The notes under the pieces: generated by a model | What the model was told of the DNA's origin: nothing | What the model saw: only the letters and a program-made list of their open reading frames with translations | Databases searched by the model: none | Made by a program: the position numbers and the translations under genes | DNA from: Vitis vinifera | Taxonomy: Eukaryota > Streptophyta > Magnoliopsida > Vitales > Vitaceae | Direction of reading: 5' to 3' | Assembly (NCBI RefSeq): GCF_030704535.1 | Contig: NC_081819.1 | Location: forward strand, 18,076,001 to 18,140,000 | DNA: 64,000 nt | Part shown: piece by piece, positions 62,201 through 64,000 of the stretch | Layout of the letters: every line of letters starts with the position of its first letter | Numbering within the stretch: position 1 is the stretch's first letter

Positions 62201-63148
62201 GGACCCTTTTAAGTTCAAAGTATTTTCTTAGTGGGATACCTTACCAAACTACTACTGTAATGGGCACACTGCAAGCAAGTAGCAACCTGATTTGGAGGGT
62301 ATTAGAGAACATTGCACCATTACGGTTGTTAGGGTGAACAGGAGTTTCCCATAATTCCTTATGACAGTATCATTCTGCAATGTATTTTTTCAGAAGTGAA
62401 CTCAATGACAATTAACCATTTCTCTGTTATGAAAATTGTCCTAATTTCCAACTAGACAAACCAAAAAGCTAATAGTTTGATTGTTATTACATAAGAATTG
62501 GGTATAGGTAGTCACTTGTTTCACAAATATAACCCTCCTCCTTAAAGGTGTTTCTATCTGTATCATAGAAAAATAACAAAGCCTTCAAGAATAGTAATGT
62601 TTGAAAAACATTGGAATCTCTAAGTCAGGGAATAGTGGGCCTACATATTGCCCTGGTAACTCATATGGAGCATATTAATTGTCATAGAATGAATAAAAAA
62701 TGGAATAGCATACGGTACCATCAAATACCTGACTGTCTACGGGAAAGTACTCCAAATTCATCTGGATGTTACCAAGCAAACAAGAAGAATGTCACAAATA
62801 GAACAAAAAAAAATCTCAAAACTGGAAATTGATAAACTATTTAATATACAAGAATCTTTACAAGAAGAATGATAATTTTTAACCTCTCTTAATGCACCTA
62901 TGCGGGGTAGAACACTTGTATCACTCTTGATGTGATTAACCAGATCTTTTGGAATAGGGGAACTAAAGAATACAAATGCTCTGAAACCAAATATTAGAAT
63001 GGTTGAGAAATGACCAAAACAAAAGAGTTTTCTATCAATTCATAACAATACTTGCTAAAGAGTTCTAGAAGATGAAAAGCTAGAATCCTTCACATACTTC
63101 TTGTATAAAGGCACCCTTCCCGACATGTCAGACAAGAACATGACAACA
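53266..63148 (-). CDS. SEC1: Sec1/Munc18-family syntaxin-binding protein (KEULE/SEC1-like), 5' truncated by window edge
   Basis: SM proteins clasp syntaxins and SNARE bundles to drive vesicle fusion at the plasma membrane; in plants KEULE acts with KNOLLE at the cell plate. Seventeen exons: 63148-63098, 62980-62884, 62761-62729, 61904-61776, 59495-59304, 59220-59137, 59045-58947, 58862-58792, 58163-58067, 57529-57404, 57246-57151, 56451-56332, 56213-56136, 55509-55313, 55027-54937, 54780-54691 and 53319-53266. All are GT-AG and in phase, 1705 nt or about 567 residues to the stop. Signatures include [86 protein letters not shown] and [19 protein letters not shown]. The family is about 660 residues, so roughly the first 100 (exons beyond 63148) are outside. 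Whether it is KEULE or a SEC1A/B orthologue cannot be settled here. Confidence 0.94.
53770..54330 (+). mobile_element. Possible decayed LTR-retrotransposon 3' tail in the last Sec1 intron
   Basis: ACTTGAGGACAAGGTATTTC followed by GGGGGGAATTGATGTA near 54255-54307 recalls the junction after the pol stop in plant Ty3-gypsy elements. Upstream text is degenerate with no readable domain. Weak evidence. Confidence 0.25.
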
Positions 63149-64000
63149 CTGCATGTTAAGCAAGAAACAGAAGTTAAATACATTTCCACGGTAGGAAGAG
63201 AAGTGAAAATAAAAACAAAAAATTTAAAAACAGAAATGAGAGCCTAATCTCAAATTTAGGAACCCTTGTTGGTGCACTTATGTTGGAATTAAAACAATCA
63301 ATTTCTGATAGGCATATCAACTGTACTGAGAAATCATTACATCTTCTGACAACCGAAACAATAAAGTATTAACCAGTAGTATTTTGCAAAAGGTTTATAG
63401 AGTCAACAGCTGAAAAGACATAACAAAATAAAGGAAGGGGGATTTAATGATGGCCTAGAAGGAAGGTGGGGGGATTCTACTAAAATCCTAAAAAAATAAC
63501 AAGAATGACTAGATTTGAATCCAAATAAAAAATACTGAGAAGGAACAGTTTTCTTTGAACCATGGAAATTTTAGACTCCATTTAGGTCCTGAACAGTTTG
63601 AGAGAAAGTGCAAGAGAATGAAAATAGAGGGGAAAAGGGGAAGGAAAGAAAAAAATAAAGGAAAAAAAAAATGGTTTAAAGTTAAAAAAAATAAAAAAAT
63701 CCCTCACATGTTTTTTGAAATTTATTTCTCTTCTTTGCTCTCTTATATTAGGAATGAAGAATTTGAAAATGCATACAATTCTAACTAACTTTCATTATAT
63801 TTGATTTTTCCTCATATTTCTATGGTAAACCTAAAAAGAGAATTTGTATTCCTTCCTACTTTTCTTCCTTTCCCTAGGACTTTTCATGATCCAAAGGGAG
63901 TCCAAGACTACAAGTATGAAGGCAACAAGTAGAATCCTAGAGCATTTTTTGATAGCTTGCTTTGAACCACAAGTGCCATATGAAGAGAAATTGATGACTA
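63149..64000. other. Intron of the Sec1 gene reaching the window end
   Basis: The next upstream exon of the Sec1 gene was searched for on the minus strand and not found. The stretch holds one MITE-like element (63574-63902). Confidence 0.6.
63574..63902. mobile_element. MITE-like element
   Basis: The left end GACTCCATTTAGGTCCTGAA and the reverse complement of the right end GACTCCCTTTGGATCATGAA are imperfect inverted repeats around about 329 bp of purine-rich then pyrimidine-rich non-coding DNA. The target duplication was not resolved. Confidence 0.5.

Overview
This is a nuclear window from a flowering plant. It has compact GT-AG exons set in long AT-rich introns, many MITEs and retroelement remnants, a plant-type tRNA-Lys, and several proteins recognisable as plant versions. 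Gene models and repeat types fit a woody eudicot such as grapevine (Vitis), but that species call is inference. No bacterial or viral system is present. Exon joins below were read by hand from splice sites, reading phase and protein family recall.

Layout. (1) 484-1497 (+): last four exons of the 20S proteasome beta-6 subunit (PBF1). (2) 2011-3135 (-): a complete seven-exon DUF1499 protein, convergent with PBF1. (3) 4273-14460 (+) and 16343-26264 (+): two complete, head-to-tail tandem copies of KU80, each with 12 exons at matching positions and both open from start to stop (690 and 688 residues). (4) 27698-33126 (+): a nine-exon zeta-class glutathione S-transferase. (5) 34444-34516 (+): tRNA-Lys(CTT). 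(6) 35433-44975 (-): a ten-exon membrane-anchored WD40 protein of the TBL2 type. (7) 45.6-50.9 kb: repeat-rich gap with LTR-retrotransposon-like sequence and a tandem array with a higher-order period of 556 bp. (8) 51439-51714 (-): a short unrecognised open frame. (9) 53266-63148 (-): the last 17 exons of a Sec1/Munc18 (KEULE/SEC1-like) gene, whose 5' end lies beyond the window.

The neighbours do not form a pathway; this is ordinary eukaryotic gene order. The most interesting locus is the KU80 tandem pair. The duplication carried the promoter and all introns, so the two copies act as each other's empty-site control for later insertions. These include a LINE fragment and a MITE only in copy 1, and a hAT-like MITE with a perfect 8-bp target duplication and an Emigrant-like MITE only in copy 2. 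Both copies keep an unusual GC-AG intron 2. I found no convincing undescribed biological system; the best leads are the KU80 pair, the higher-order tandem array and the unrecognised frame near 51.5 kb.
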